64,000 nucleotides of DNA from Clostridia bacterium (GTDB lineage Bacteria > Bacillota > Clostridia > Christensenellales > Borkfalkiaceae): positions 41,824-105,823 of the forward strand of contig JAGASM010000003.1 of the NCBI GenBank assembly GCA_017621735.1. Direction: 5' to 3'. Below are positions 32,692 to 41,434 of this stretch, piece by piece; position 1 is the first letter of the stretch, and each line of letters begins with the position of its first letter. The translations under genes were made by a program, and so were the position numbers. Below the pieces are notes generated by a model. That model did not search any database and had not been told where the DNA came from. It saw only the letters and a list, made by a program, of their open reading frames with translations.

Positions 32692-34854
32692 ATGAACAAT
32701 TACTTACTTTTGATCGTACTGTTCGCCGTTATCATCGCCGTGGCTTATGCCGCGCTCAATTTCTTCCTCGTTCGTAAACTCAAAGAGGGAAACGATCGTA
32801 TGCAAGAAATTGCGGCGGCAATCCGCGAAGGTGCTAACGCGTTCATTAAGTACGAGTACAAGATCGTCGCCATCATCGGCGCTTGCATTGCGGCGGTGCT
32901 CGCCCTCGCCATTTCTTGGGAAACGGGCGTAGCCTTCGTCCTCGGTGCGGTGATGAGTTCGTTGGCGGGCCTTGTCGGCATGAAAATCGCAACGTATGCG
33001 AACGTTCGCGTGGCAAACGAAGCAAACGAAACGCGCAATACGGGCAAAACGTTGAAAGTTGCCTTCCGCGGCGGCTCGGTTATGGGGCTTTGCGTTGCGG
33101 GTTTTGCACTCTTCGGTATTTTGATCGTCTACCTTGCTTTCGGTCTTGGCGAAGGCATGATGACGATCGTAGACGGAAAACTCAAAGCGAACGTCAATCC
33201 GATTACGGGACAGGAATATACCCTTTCGCTCATTCTTTCGGGATACGCGCTCGGCTGTTCGATTATTGCAATGTTTAACCGCGTCGGCGGCGGTATTTAT
33301 ACCAAAGCGGCGGACATGGGCGCCGACCTCGTCGGTAAAACGGAAGCGCACATTCCCGAAGACGATCCCAGAAACCCCGCAACGATTGCGGACAACGTCG
33401 GCGACAACGTCGGCGACGTCGCGGGCTTGGGTGCCGACCTTTTGGAAAGTTACGTCGGCGCGATTATGTCGTGCGCGATCCTCGCAATCGAAATTTTCAC
33501 GCACAATGCGTTCTCCTCGACGACGCTTTACGCAAAAATGGTAACCTTCCCCATCTTGTTTGCGGCAATCGGGCTTTTGTCTTGCGTTGTGGGAATCACC
33601 TTCCCCCTCATCAAGAAAAAACTTTCGGACAATCCTCACCTCGAACTCAACCTAGCCACTTGGATTTCGGCAGGACTTGCCTTGGCGTTTGGATTCCTGT
33701 TGTGTTTCTTCTTCTTCCGCGGAGAGGCGAAAGATCAACTCGAACTTGCAGGCTTTAAGTTGGGTGCGATTACCCCTTGGGTTGCGGCGGCGGTCGGTAT
33801 TTTGGTCGGAATCGTCATCGGTATGATTTCCGAATACTACACAAGTTACGACTTTAAGCCCACCAAGCGCATTTCGGAAGCGAGCAAAGAAGGTCCCGCC
33901 CTCACCATTACGCAAGGAATGGCAACGGGTATGATCTCGTGCATGCTCCCCGTCGTTTGCTTGGGCGCGGCAATCTTCATTTGCTATGCGATCGGCGGAA
34001 TGTACGGCGTCGGTTGCGGCGCTATGGGTATGCTTTGCTTTGTTGCGGCGACCGTTTCCGTCGATACCTACGGTCCGATCAGCGACAACGCGGGTGGAAT
34101 TGCGGAAATGAGCGGTCTTGACAAAGAAGTACGCGTTATCACCGATAAACTCGATAGCGTCGGCAATACCACCGCGGCGATCGGCAAGGGCTTTGCAATC
34201 GGCTCCGCAGCACTTGCAACCGTTTCTATGATGAGCAGTTACCTCTACTCGTTTATGGACAACTTGCTTTTGAACATCGTTTCGCGCGACGTTCTCGTCG
34301 GTGCGCTCCTCGGTGCGGCGCTCCCCTTCCTCTTCAGCGGTCTTTTGATCAACGCCGTTGCAAAAGCGGCGCGCAACATGGTAAAAGAAGTGCGCCGTCA
34401 GTTTAACGAAATTCCCGGCATTTTGGAAGGAACGGCACGCCCCGATTACAAGACGTGCATCACCATTTCCTCGCAAGGTGCGCTCAAAGAAATGATCGTC
34501 CCCGCGGTGATCTCCGTTGCCTTCCCCGTCGTTTGCGGATTCCTATTCGGCTCTTTGTTCGTCGGAGGAATTCTCATCGGCGCAACGCTGTCTGCAATCA
34601 TGCTTGCAATTTATACGGGCAATTCGGGCGGTGCTTGGGATAACGCGAAGAAGTATATCGAATCGGGCGGCGTAGAGGGCGCCGGAAAGGGCTCGCCCGC
34701 ACACGACGCGGCAGTCGTCGGCGACACGGTCGGCGATCCGTTGAAAGACACGGTAGGGCCTTCGCTCGACATTCTCATTAAAATTATGAGTACCGTTTCC
34801 CTCGTTTGCGTTGCCGTCTTCCACAACTTCAATCTCATGGCTTTGATCGGCTAA
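32692..34854 (+). CDS. hppA: Membrane-bound ion-pumping pyrophosphatase, K+-dependent type
   Basis: A 720-residue polytopic protein with about 16 membrane segments. It hydrolyses pyrophosphate in the cytoplasm and pumps H+ and/or Na+ outward. The substrate site is visible as KAADMGADLVGKTEAHIPED, the repeated DNVGDNVGD, and the late DTVGDPLKDTVGPS. The sequence GNTTAAIGKGF near residue 495 has Ala at the position where K+-independent enzymes have Lys, so K+ stimulation is expected. The start at 32692 follows AAAGGAG. With GTP-type PEPCK nearby, it suggests energy saving from pyrophosphate. Confidence 0.95.
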   Translation: MNNYLLLIVLFAVIIAVAYAALNFFLVRKLKEGNDRMQEIAAAIREGANAFIKYEYKIVAIIGACIAAVLALAISWETGVAFVLGAVMSSLAGLVGMKIATYANVRVANEANETRNTGKTLKVAFRGGSVMGLCVAGFALFGILIVYLAFGLGEGMMTIVDGKLKANVNPITGQEYTLSLILSGYALGCSIIAMFNRVGGGIYTKAADMGADLVGKTEAHIPEDDPRNPATIADNVGDNVGDVAGLGADLLESYVGAIMSCAILAIEIFTHNAFSSTTLYAKMVTFPILFAAIGLLSCVVGITFPLIKKKLSDNPHLELNLATWISAGLALAFGFLLCFFFFRGEAKDQLELAGFKLGAITPWVAAAVGILVGIVIGMISEYYTSYDFKPTKRISEASKEGPALTITQGMATGMISCMLPVVCLGAAIFICYAIGGMYGVGCGAMGMLCFVAATVSVDTYGPISDNAGGIAEMSGLDKEVRVITDKLDSVGNTTAAIGKGFAIGSAALATVSMMSSYLYSFMDNLLLNIVSRDVLVGALLGAALPFLFSGLLINAVAKAARNMVKEVRRQFNEIPGILEGTARPDYKTCITISSQGALKEMIVPAVISVAFPVVCGFLFGSLFVGGILIGATLSAIMLAIYTGNSGGAWDNAKKYIESGGVEGAGKGSPAHDAAVVGDTVGDPLKDTVGPSLDILIKIMSTVSLVCVAVFHNFNLMALIG

Positions 34855-34857
34855 ACT

Positions 34858-34890
34858 GAAACGCCCCCGCGTTTGCGGGGGCGTTTTTTG
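34858..34890 (+). terminator. Terminator of hppA
   Basis: cgcccccgcgtttgcgggggcg followed by six T, directly after the stop. The opposite A run is short. Confidence 0.9.
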
Positions 34891-34985
34891 TGCTTGTTTT
34901 TAAGAACGGTGGTTATGCTTTTTTTGTTTTTTGCGTTGTAAAAGAAGAGAACCCTTGTTTGGAGAGTCCTCTTGCCTAATTTCTT

Positions 34986-35215
34986 CCTTCTTCTACGGGC
35001 GGGTGCGTTGGATAAGCGCCCTGCCGCTGCAATTTATTTCAAAGAAAAAGATTCCCTTGCTTGGGCGCCTTTTTTCTATATTTGAATTTCGTCAATTTTG
35101 CTCTTCTTCTACGGGCGGGTGCGTTGGATAAGCCCCCGTTGCAAATTTATTTCAAAGAAAAAGACTCCCTTGCTTGGGAGCCTTTTTTCTATATTTGAAT
35201 TTCGTTGATCTCGTA
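34986..35215. repeat. 116-bp duplication of a gene end plus terminator
   Basis: acgggcgggtgcgttggata occurs at 34995 and 35111. Each unit contains a terminator for the minus strand (ggctccc-aagcaa-gggagtc then T run; the outer copy is mutated to ggcgccc/gggaatc) and the last codons EIQI plus stop of the gene at 35189. A decayed third copy may lie near 34938-34975. No gene in 34891-35188. Confidence 0.85.
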
Positions 35216-36835
35216 CACGTCTCCTGCTTGCGTATATCTTACTTTGACCACGTCCCCTGCTTTTACAAAAGGAAGTCGGGAATTTGTCTTTACCGAAACG
35301 CGGAAAACGGCGTCTTCAAACGCTTCCGAATCCCCTTCTTTGCGCTCGAATTTTACGTAATAATAGGTGGTTCCGTCTATGTTGATCGGCACGATTTCTT
35401 TGACCGTTCTTTCTTCCAAATCGTTCGTTCCCGCGTCGCCGATGATCGTCTTATATTCCGCGAGCGCTTCGCCTTGCGTGTCGCCCGTCGCCACCAAACG
35501 GTAATCTTTTACGTTGACGTATGCGTACCGCTTAACCAAGCCTTCGTCGTCTTTTAACATGATGAAATACGTCGGCGTGCCGTTCATATTGATCATGATC
35601 GGATCGGTTGCCGTATACCGTTTTTCTTGGTCTTTGCCGATTGCCGACTGTGCCGCCGCATATTCCGTCGCGCCGCCGATGCGGTAGAAAAACGCCTCTT
35701 TCGTGCGCATGTCCACCATCATAACGCCGACGATAGACTCGTCCGAGCCGACCGACGTCATGCCCGTTTGCAGGTACATATTCCCGTTAGAATAGACGTA
35801 ATTGACGCCCGTGCTGACCTCTAACACTTCGTTCTTTGCAAAAAGGGAATTGAAAAATCCGTTGACGTACGTTCCCCAGTCGTTGAGTTGGCGAACGATG
35901 ACCTCTTCCGTCAAAACGTGGTTGATCCACGTCGGCGCGGAAAGATAGTCGAAGTATTCGCTTTCCCCCGTTTGCGGGTTTGTTACGATGATGCCGAGGA
36001 CGTCCGTTCCGTTCGTATAACCGATTTTATTCGTATAGACCGTTTCGACAAACCGCGGCTCTCCTTCGTCCGTCAATTCAAGGTGCGCGTCTTCCGCGCG
36101 CCAAGCCGTGATATTTTGAAAATAATTTTTTCTCGCAAGATCGTCCCCGAAATACGCCGATTCCGTATAGCGTAATTCCGTTTTAATAATTTGTACGTCG
36201 GACGGATCGTTTGCGTTGATCATTACGTAACCGGGAGAAACTCCCCTATTTGTCCACTCGAAAAATCCGTTAAACTCAATGGGCGCAATCCAATATAAGT
36301 TGTCGTTGTGGCAAATCATATAATATTTTCCCACGTTGAATTGCGAGCCTAAATTGTCTTCGCCGAGTTTTTTGTCGCCGAGTTTTTCCGCAAGCGCCCT
36401 GTCAACGACGGGAATTTGCATGGACGTATAATCTTCTACGTCGTCCGTAAAACTGTGGTTATCGACGACGGTGATCAGATCGCGGTAATGTTTGGACATA
36501 AACAGCGGGGAGGTTACGAACGACGTAACGGTATTCGCCAAAACAAACGCGCCCGCAAGCAAAAGCGGGGTTAAAAACCAACTTTTTTTCCAACTCTTTT
36601 CCGTTTGGAAAATTTGCTTGTAAAACAAAAGCGGAATGGACCAAACGAGCAAAAGCACCGTCAAAAGAACGCGGAACGCCCCCGACTTAAACTGAAACGG
36701 AACGAGTCCGAAATAGATAGAAACGCCTAAAATGACCGCGGTAATCACGCCAAGCGAAATGAAAAGTGATTTTTTCGTTACGCGAAGTTTTGAAAAAGCG
36801 CCCTTCATCGCCTCTCCGAAAAATATTTTTTTCAT
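35189..36835 (-). CDS. Membrane protein with large extracellular domain, unknown function
   Basis: A 548-residue protein. Three hydrophobic segments (about 24-44, 56-76 and 90-112) precede a long hydrophilic region (115-548) expected outside the cell, rich in beta strands (KYYMICHNDNLYWIAPIEF, YFIMLKDDEGLVKRY, YYYVKFERKEGD). The motif-like FYRIGGATEYAAAQSAIG recalls cell-surface regulators, but I cannot place the family. An AAGGAG site precedes the ATG. It lies alone between the hppA and pckG terminators. Its 3' end and terminator are duplicated downstream. Confidence 0.7.
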   Translation of the reverse strand: MKKIFFGEAMKGAFSKLRVTKKSLFISLGVITAVILGVSIYFGLVPFQFKSGAFRVLLTVLLLVWSIPLLFYKQIFQTEKSWKKSWFLTPLLLAGAFVLANTVTSFVTSPLFMSKHYRDLITVVDNHSFTDDVEDYTSMQIPVVDRALAEKLGDKKLGEDNLGSQFNVGKYYMICHNDNLYWIAPIEFNGFFEWTNRGVSPGYVMINANDPSDVQIIKTELRYTESAYFGDDLARKNYFQNITAWRAEDAHLELTDEGEPRFVETVYTNKIGYTNGTDVLGIIVTNPQTGESEYFDYLSAPTWINHVLTEEVIVRQLNDWGTYVNGFFNSLFAKNEVLEVSTGVNYVYSNGNMYLQTGMTSVGSDESIVGVMMVDMRTKEAFFYRIGGATEYAAAQSAIGKDQEKRYTATDPIMINMNGTPTYFIMLKDDEGLVKRYAYVNVKDYRLVATGDTQGEALAEYKTIIGDAGTNDLEERTVKEIVPINIDGTTYYYVKFERKEGDSEAFEDAVFRVSVKTNSRLPFVKAGDVVKVRYTQAGDVYEINEIQI

Positions 36836-36848
36836 AATTTCTCCTTGA

Positions 36849-36880
36849 ATGATAAGCCCGACAAAACGTCGGGCTTATTG
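36849..36880 (-). terminator. Terminator of pckG
   Basis: ataagcccgac-aaaac-gtcgggcttat, directly after the pckG stop on the minus strand. Confidence 0.85.
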
Positions 36881-36881
36881 T

Positions 36882-38657
36882 TTATGCTTTGCAGTTTTCC
36901 TTTAAGGTGTTCAAACTTTCGCTGAGTTCTTTGGGAAGTCTGTCGCCGAATTGCTTATAGTATTCGCCGATTTCTTCCGCTTCCGCACGCCAGCGCGCCT
37001 TATCGACGGTGAGAATGCTTTCGAGCGTTTCAATCGAATAATCAAGCCCTTCGATGTCGATATCCTTTGCGTAAGGAACGTAGCCGATTGCCGTTTCTTG
37101 CGCGTCTACGTTGCCTGCGCAACGCTTTAAGATCCAGTCGAGCACGCGCATGTTGTCGCCGAATCCAGGCCAAAGGAACTCGCCGTTTTCGTCCTGTCTA
37201 AACCAGTTGACGTTAAAGATCTTGGGCGGGTTAGAAACCTTTTTGCCCATTTCGATCCAGTGCTGGAAGTAATCGCCCATATGGTATCCGGTAAACGGCT
37301 TCATTGCCATCGGATCGTGGCGCAATACGCCGACTGCACCCGTTGCCGCCGCCGTCGTTTCAGACGACATAATGGAGCCTACGAACACGCCGTGATTCCA
37401 GTCGCGCGATTGATAGCAAAGAGGCGTCGTCGTTGCTCTTCTTCCGCCGAAGATGATCGCGTCAAGCGGAACGCCTTCTTTGGAATTGAACGCGTCGGAA
37501 AGGCAAGGACAGTTGACTGCGGGCGCGGTAAAGCGGGAGTTGGGATGCGCCGCTTTGATTGCGCTGTCGTTCGTCCAGTCGTTTCCAAGCCAGTCGATGA
37601 GTTTTTCGGGTGCGGGTTTCGAAAGCCCTTCCCACCAAACGGTGTTGTCTTCGGGATTGATGGCAACGTTGGTGAAGATGGTGTTCTTTTGCGTCGCCGC
37701 AAGCGCGTTGGGGTTGGACTTGACGTTCGTCCCCGGCGCAACGCCGAAGAATCCGTTTTCGGGGTTGACCGCCCAAAGTCTGCCGTCTTTGCCCACTCTG
37801 ATCCATGCGATATCGTCGCCCACGCATTCTACCTTATAACCCATGTCAAGATAGTGCTTGGGGGGAATCAACATTGCAAGGTTGGTTTTTCCGCATGCGG
37901 AAGGGAACGCCGCCGCAACGTACTTTTTCGTTCCGTCGGGATAGGTTACGCCCAAAATGAGCATGTGTTCCGCCATCCACCCTTCGTTTTTGCCGAGATA
38001 AGACGCAATGCGGAGCGCAAAGCACTTCTTTCCGAGAAGAACGTTTCCGCCGTATGCGGAGTTTACGGAAATAATCGTATTGTCTTCGGGGAAGTGCATG
38101 ATATATCTGTTTTCGGGATCGACGTCGCATTTGCAGTGGAACCCTTTGATGAAATCGCCGTCCTTTCCGAGCGCGTCGTAGCAGTCAAGCCCTACTCTCG
38201 TCATAATCGCCATGTTCAAAACGACGTAGATGGAGTCGGTTACTTCAATCCCGATTTTAGAGAAAGGAGATCCGACGACGCCCATCGAATAGGGAATGAC
38301 GTACATCGTTCTTCCCTTCATCTTTCCTTTTGCAATTTGGTTGCAAAGGGCGTACGCTTCGGAAGGATCCATCCAGTAGTTGATAGGACCTGCGTCTTCC
38401 TTGTTTTTGCAACAAATAAACGTTCTCGCTTCGACGCGGGCAACGTCGTTTTCCGCCGTTCTGTGATAGTAACAGCCGGGGAGTTTTTCTTGGTTGAGTT
38501 GAATCATTTCGCCGGTTGCACATGCCTCTTTGCGGAGCGCTTCGAGTTGTGCTTCGCTTCCGTCGATCCATACGATTTTGTCCGGTTGAGCAAGTTCTGC
38601 GCTTGCGTTGACAAAATCAAGAACCTTCTTGTTTTCGGTGGGCAGTTTGTTTGCCAT
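36882..38657 (-). CDS. pckG: Phosphoenolpyruvate carboxykinase (GTP)
   Basis: A 591-residue GTP-dependent PEPCK interconverting oxaloacetate and PEP with GTP/GDP. It shows the kinase-1 P-loop FPSACGKTNLAML (around 275), the metal-binding GDDIAW motif, and the NCPCLSDAF and FGGRRATTTPL regions of the GTP class. In anaerobes it often works in the carboxylating direction, saving energy as GTP on the way to succinate or propionate; direction here is inferred. A GGAGG site and a clear promoter support the start. Confidence 0.97.
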   Translation of the reverse strand: MANKLPTENKKVLDFVNASAELAQPDKIVWIDGSEAQLEALRKEACATGEMIQLNQEKLPGCYYHRTAENDVARVEARTFICCKNKEDAGPINYWMDPSEAYALCNQIAKGKMKGRTMYVIPYSMGVVGSPFSKIGIEVTDSIYVVLNMAIMTRVGLDCYDALGKDGDFIKGFHCKCDVDPENRYIMHFPEDNTIISVNSAYGGNVLLGKKCFALRIASYLGKNEGWMAEHMLILGVTYPDGTKKYVAAAFPSACGKTNLAMLIPPKHYLDMGYKVECVGDDIAWIRVGKDGRLWAVNPENGFFGVAPGTNVKSNPNALAATQKNTIFTNVAINPEDNTVWWEGLSKPAPEKLIDWLGNDWTNDSAIKAAHPNSRFTAPAVNCPCLSDAFNSKEGVPLDAIIFGGRRATTTPLCYQSRDWNHGVFVGSIMSSETTAAATGAVGVLRHDPMAMKPFTGYHMGDYFQHWIEMGKKVSNPPKIFNVNWFRQDENGEFLWPGFGDNMRVLDWILKRCAGNVDAQETAIGYVPYAKDIDIEGLDYSIETLESILTVDKARWRAEAEEIGEYYKQFGDRLPKELSESLNTLKENCKA

Positions 38658-38713
38658 GTGAAATCCTCCGTATATAAAAATTTTAAGGGTGGTCCCCTTT
38701 TTTTTCCCATTTT

Positions 38714-38743
38714 ATTATACCACATTTATAAACGGAATAGCAA
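38714..38743 (-). promoter_or_regulatory. Sigma-A promoter of pckG
   Basis: On the minus strand TTGCTA (38738-38743), 18 bp, TATAAT (38714-38719). Confidence 0.75.
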
Positions 38744-38816
38744 CTTTTTCAAAAAAGTTTTTTTAATTTTCATTTTTCTTAAAATTTGCACCTTTTTTTT
38801 GATCAAAGAGCGTTTT

Positions 38817-39713
38817 TTAACTGTTTTTCATTTTTACCGTTTCTCCCGTGTGCGCGCTTTTGAAAATAACGTAAAACCCTTTTTCCTCTTCAAAATAATC
38901 GGTTGGAACAAAAACCCCCTCTTCTTGCATTTCCGCAGGAATATTTTTTCCCTTTTCGATTGCAACACACACAAAACACGGCTCCCCGTGTTCGTAAATC
39001 ACGCCGAAGAGCGTTTCTTCTTTGTTTACCCACTCCGAATAGGGAAATACCTTTTTAAGCCGATGATCGGGCGGGTATTTTTTTAAGCATTCTTCTATTT
39101 TTTCTCTGTTTTCGCAAAAGTACGAAAGCGTTTTGCGTTGCAAAGAAAAAGCGTTTGTTTCATCTTCATCAAGGATACGTTCGCCTTCTTTTTCTCCTCC
39201 TTTTTCTTCTTCAAAAGAAGGAGCGTTTTCATCTTCAACAGCGCGTTCTCGCTCGTAAAAATTGACGTCTGAAATGGCTTCGTCGTCATAAATATTCCCC
39301 TTTTTTTCCTCTTTTTTACATAACGTATTAACTTTTTTTTGTTTTTCTTCCCCTTTTTCAAAAAGAGAAAGCAGCGTTTTATACTCCGTTTGATCCTGTC
39401 CGCATCTTCCAAACGCAATGCCCTCCGCTTCCCCTTTTACGTAGCAAAGGAGAACGCAAAATCCGTCTTTTAAGGAGGGCGTTTCCTCCATTGTAATTTC
39501 TTTTTGATAGTCGCTTACGAACGTCTTTTCTCCTATTTTTACCGCAAGGGCATACGTCCCTTCCTTGACGGGAACAAGTCCCAACACGCGGGGGATTATT
39601 TGCGTTTTTCTTCCCGTCCGTTCCGCATGAACGACGCCTGTTAAAACCCCTCCGTCGGCGGTAAACCCGCGCTTTAACTGTTTTAGAATACACATTCTTT
39701 TTTCGTAAGCCAT
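38817..39713 (-). CDS. Hypothetical protein with acidic central linker
   Basis: A 298-residue soluble protein. The N-terminal part (1-110) looks like a beta-rich domain starting ILKQLKRGFTADGGVLTGVV and containing LVPVKEGTYALAV. A low-complexity Glu/Lys-rich linker follows (about 120-190). The C-terminal part (195-298) is again folded (YPPDHRLKKVFPYSEWVNKE, then VFVPTDYFEEEKGFYVIFKS). I do not recognise the family. The start at 39713 has an AAGGA site; a 31-residue upstream extension has none. Confidence 0.7.
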   Translation of the reverse strand: MAYEKRMCILKQLKRGFTADGGVLTGVVHAERTGRKTQIIPRVLGLVPVKEGTYALAVKIGEKTFVSDYQKEITMEETPSLKDGFCVLLCYVKGEAEGIAFGRCGQDQTEYKTLLSLFEKGEEKQKKVNTLCKKEEKKGNIYDDEAISDVNFYERERAVEDENAPSFEEEKGGEKEGERILDEDETNAFSLQRKTLSYFCENREKIEECLKKYPPDHRLKKVFPYSEWVNKEETLFGVIYEHGEPCFVCVAIEKGKNIPAEMQEEGVFVPTDYFEEEKGFYVIFKSAHTGETVKMKNS

Positions 39714-39795
39714 TTTTCTTTTCCTTTTTTCTTTTATTATATTCTCCTTTTTTTGTCGAAGTTTGTCCGTTTTTGTCTTTTTTTCTCCTTTTACA

Positions 39796-39826
39796 TAAAA
39801 AAACAACTCGATTTATTTCGAGCTGC
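39796..39826. terminator. Terminator between the SLOG gene and its downstream neighbour
   Basis: aactcga-tttatt-tcgagct with a T run on the minus strand. Confidence 0.75.
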
Positions 39827-40279
39827 TTAAATCAAATACAATTCTTTTTTTAATTTTCTCGCATATTCGACGGTGTAAAACGTTCCACCGCCCTTTTTTC
39901 TTAAATATGCCAGCACGACGTCGGAATTTTCCACCATGTAGCGGTTTCTTTTCAAAAAACATCCCGAATTATAATGTTCGCAAATAATTTTTCTTTCGTC
40001 GCACCACGTTAAGAGGGTTTGATATTCTTTCTGATCCCTCTCTTCAAATACTCTTTCTTGTCCGTCAAAGGGAATACACGCGATCAGCCTTATTTTTTTT
40101 TGCTGTTTGAATTCTACGAGCATTCGCAGCGCGATCAAATCAAATCCGCGCGCCATTCCGCAATAAAACTCTTCTACCCCACTTTCGATGAGATCTTCCA
40201 AAGCGTCGTGTAACCGGTTAAAATCAAAATTTTTTTCTATTTCCCGATGCCCCGTCAACGCGCATCTTTTTACTTCCAT
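39827..40279 (-). CDS. SLOG-family protein (YpsA/DUF1273-like)
   Basis: A 150-residue Rossmann-like protein of the SLOG superfamily. The nucleotide-sensing site is suggested by CALTGHRE at the N-terminus and YCGMARGFDLIA near residue 40; the SDVVLAYLRKKGGGTFYTVEYA end fits DUF1273. YpsA relatives are linked to cell division and stress in Bacillus and Staphylococcus. It may bind an ADP-ribose- or NAD-derived ligand. The ribosome site is AGGGGA. Monocistronic with its own terminator. Confidence 0.8.
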   Translation of the reverse strand: MEVKRCALTGHREIEKNFDFNRLHDALEDLIESGVEEFYCGMARGFDLIALRMLVEFKQQKKIRLIACIPFDGQERVFEERDQKEYQTLLTWCDERKIICEHYNSGCFLKRNRYMVENSDVVLAYLRKKGGGTFYTVEYARKLKKELYLI

Positions 40280-40349
40280 TTTTTTCCCCTATAAGATTCC
40301 GCACAATCGGACAATTTAAGGTTTTTCCCAAAATTTTGCAATTTTATTA

Positions 40350-41051
40350 TTATAAAATCGGCGATTTCCGTTCTTTTCCGTTCCCGCGCGGATATTTTTG
40401 CGGGGTATTTTCTACCTTTTGTACGACGATGATCGTCCGTTCACCGTATCCGTTGGGAAGAGAATAACTTACTTTTTCCGTTTTTCCTCCGCCAAGCACT
40501 TTTAGCGCCTTTTCAGATTCTTTTAATTCCTCTTCCGCAAGCCCTTTATAGGCAACGAAAAAACCTCCTTTTTTTACAAGAGGCATACAATATTCCGCGA
40601 GCGTATTCATGCGGGCAACCGCTCTCGCGCAGCAAACGTCAAATTTTTCCCGCGTTTCTTCCCGTTTTCCGACGTCTTCCGCCCGCGCATTTAACACGGT
40701 TACCCCTTTTAAGTTGAGTTTATCCACAGCGACGTTCAAAAACTCACACTTTTTTCCCGTGCTTTCAATCAAAGTAAACGTCAAGTCTTCCCTTACTATT
40801 TTTAAGGGAATAGAGGGAAAACCCGCTCCCGAGCCTACTTCTACGACCTTTGCGCCGCTAAAAAACGCCTTTTCTCCCACAACGGAATCTAAAAAATGTT
40901 TGTATAACATTTCTTCTTCCTCTAAAATCGTGGTTAAATTGTATTTTTGGTTGTATTCCAACAAAAGAGCGCGAAAAAGTTCAAATTTCTCCCTTTTTTC
41001 CCCTGTAATGGCTTGATACGCCCTATTGATTTCTTCCGTTCCGATTCTCAT
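40350..41051 (-). CDS. rsmG: 16S rRNA (guanine-527-N7) methyltransferase
   Basis: A 233-residue RsmG/GidB, the SAM-dependent enzyme that methylates G527 of 16S rRNA. The SAM site is VVEVGSGAGFPSIPL near residue 68, with NARAEDVG and CCARAVARMNTLAEY following. The C-terminal PRGNGKERKSPI matches the usual PRKxGxPxKxPL end. It is transcribed away from oriC. No ribosome site is present; the -10 box ends 6 nt before the ATG. A perfect DnaA box (TTATCCACA, 40720-40728) lies inside it. Confidence 0.96.
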   Translation of the reverse strand: MRIGTEEINRAYQAITGEKREKFELFRALLLEYNQKYNLTTILEEEEMLYKHFLDSVVGEKAFFSGAKVVEVGSGAGFPSIPLKIVREDLTFTLIESTGKKCEFLNVAVDKLNLKGVTVLNARAEDVGKREETREKFDVCCARAVARMNTLAEYCMPLVKKGGFFVAYKGLAEEELKESEKALKVLGGGKTEKVSYSLPNGYGERTIIVVQKVENTPQKYPRGNGKERKSPIL

Positions 41052-41057
41052 GAATCA

Positions 41058-41086
41058 ATTATAACATACATTTTTTAACTTTTCAA
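41058..41086 (-). promoter_or_regulatory. Promoter of rsmG, predicted leaderless mRNA
   Basis: On the minus strand TTGAAA (41081-41086), 17 bp, TATAAT (41058-41063) with an upstream TGT, then 6 nt and the ATG at 41051. Confidence 0.8.
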
Positions 41087-41112
41087 CCGATTGTTTACAT
41101 CTGTTTTTTTCT

Positions 41113-41413
41113 TTTTCCACAATGTTAATAACTTTGTTTATAACTCTTTTCTTTTCTTCTTTTTCTTTTTTTCGACAATTTTCCCCATTTTTTTCTCCTG
41201 TTTACAACCCCTTCTTGTCCACCTCTTTTCACATTTTATAAACAGCCTTGTACACAGTTTTCTTCCCTCTTTTTTTTCTTAAAAAGTAGGAAAATTACTT
41301 GAAAAATATGTGTTTTTCGGCTATAATAGATACATCAAATACGTCCTTGTAAAAGTTGTCCACTTTTCCACACGGACTATTACTATTATTATATTATAAT
41401 TATAATAAATTTA
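41113..41413. other. Putative chromosomal replication origin (oriC)
   Basis: The region between divergent rsmG and dnaN holds DnaA-box-like 9-mers: TTTTCCACA (41113-41121), TTGTCCACC (41215-41223), TTGTACACA (41248-41256), TTGTCCACT (41356-41364) and TTTTCCACA (41364-41372). The last is followed by cgga and a TTA/CTA triplet run (41376-41413, ctattactattattat...) like the DnaA-trio of Firmicutes unwinding elements. Gene orientation switches here. Confidence 0.85.
41299..41327 (+). promoter_or_regulatory. Sigma-A promoter of dnaN inside oriC
   Basis: TTGAAA (41299-41304), 17 bp, TATAAT (41322-41327). The dnaN transcript runs through the last DnaA boxes and the AT-rich unwinding region. Confidence 0.8.
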
Positions 41414-41434
41414 CTATCAAAGGAAACGTCAACC

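Noticed and set aside
37260..39086. 608-codon open frame on the plus strand
   Set aside because: It is a shadow of pckG and its upstream region, with no start signals or recognisable domain.
41052..41434. Search for dnaA next to dnaN
   Set aside because: No frame in this gap or elsewhere in the window looks like DnaA.
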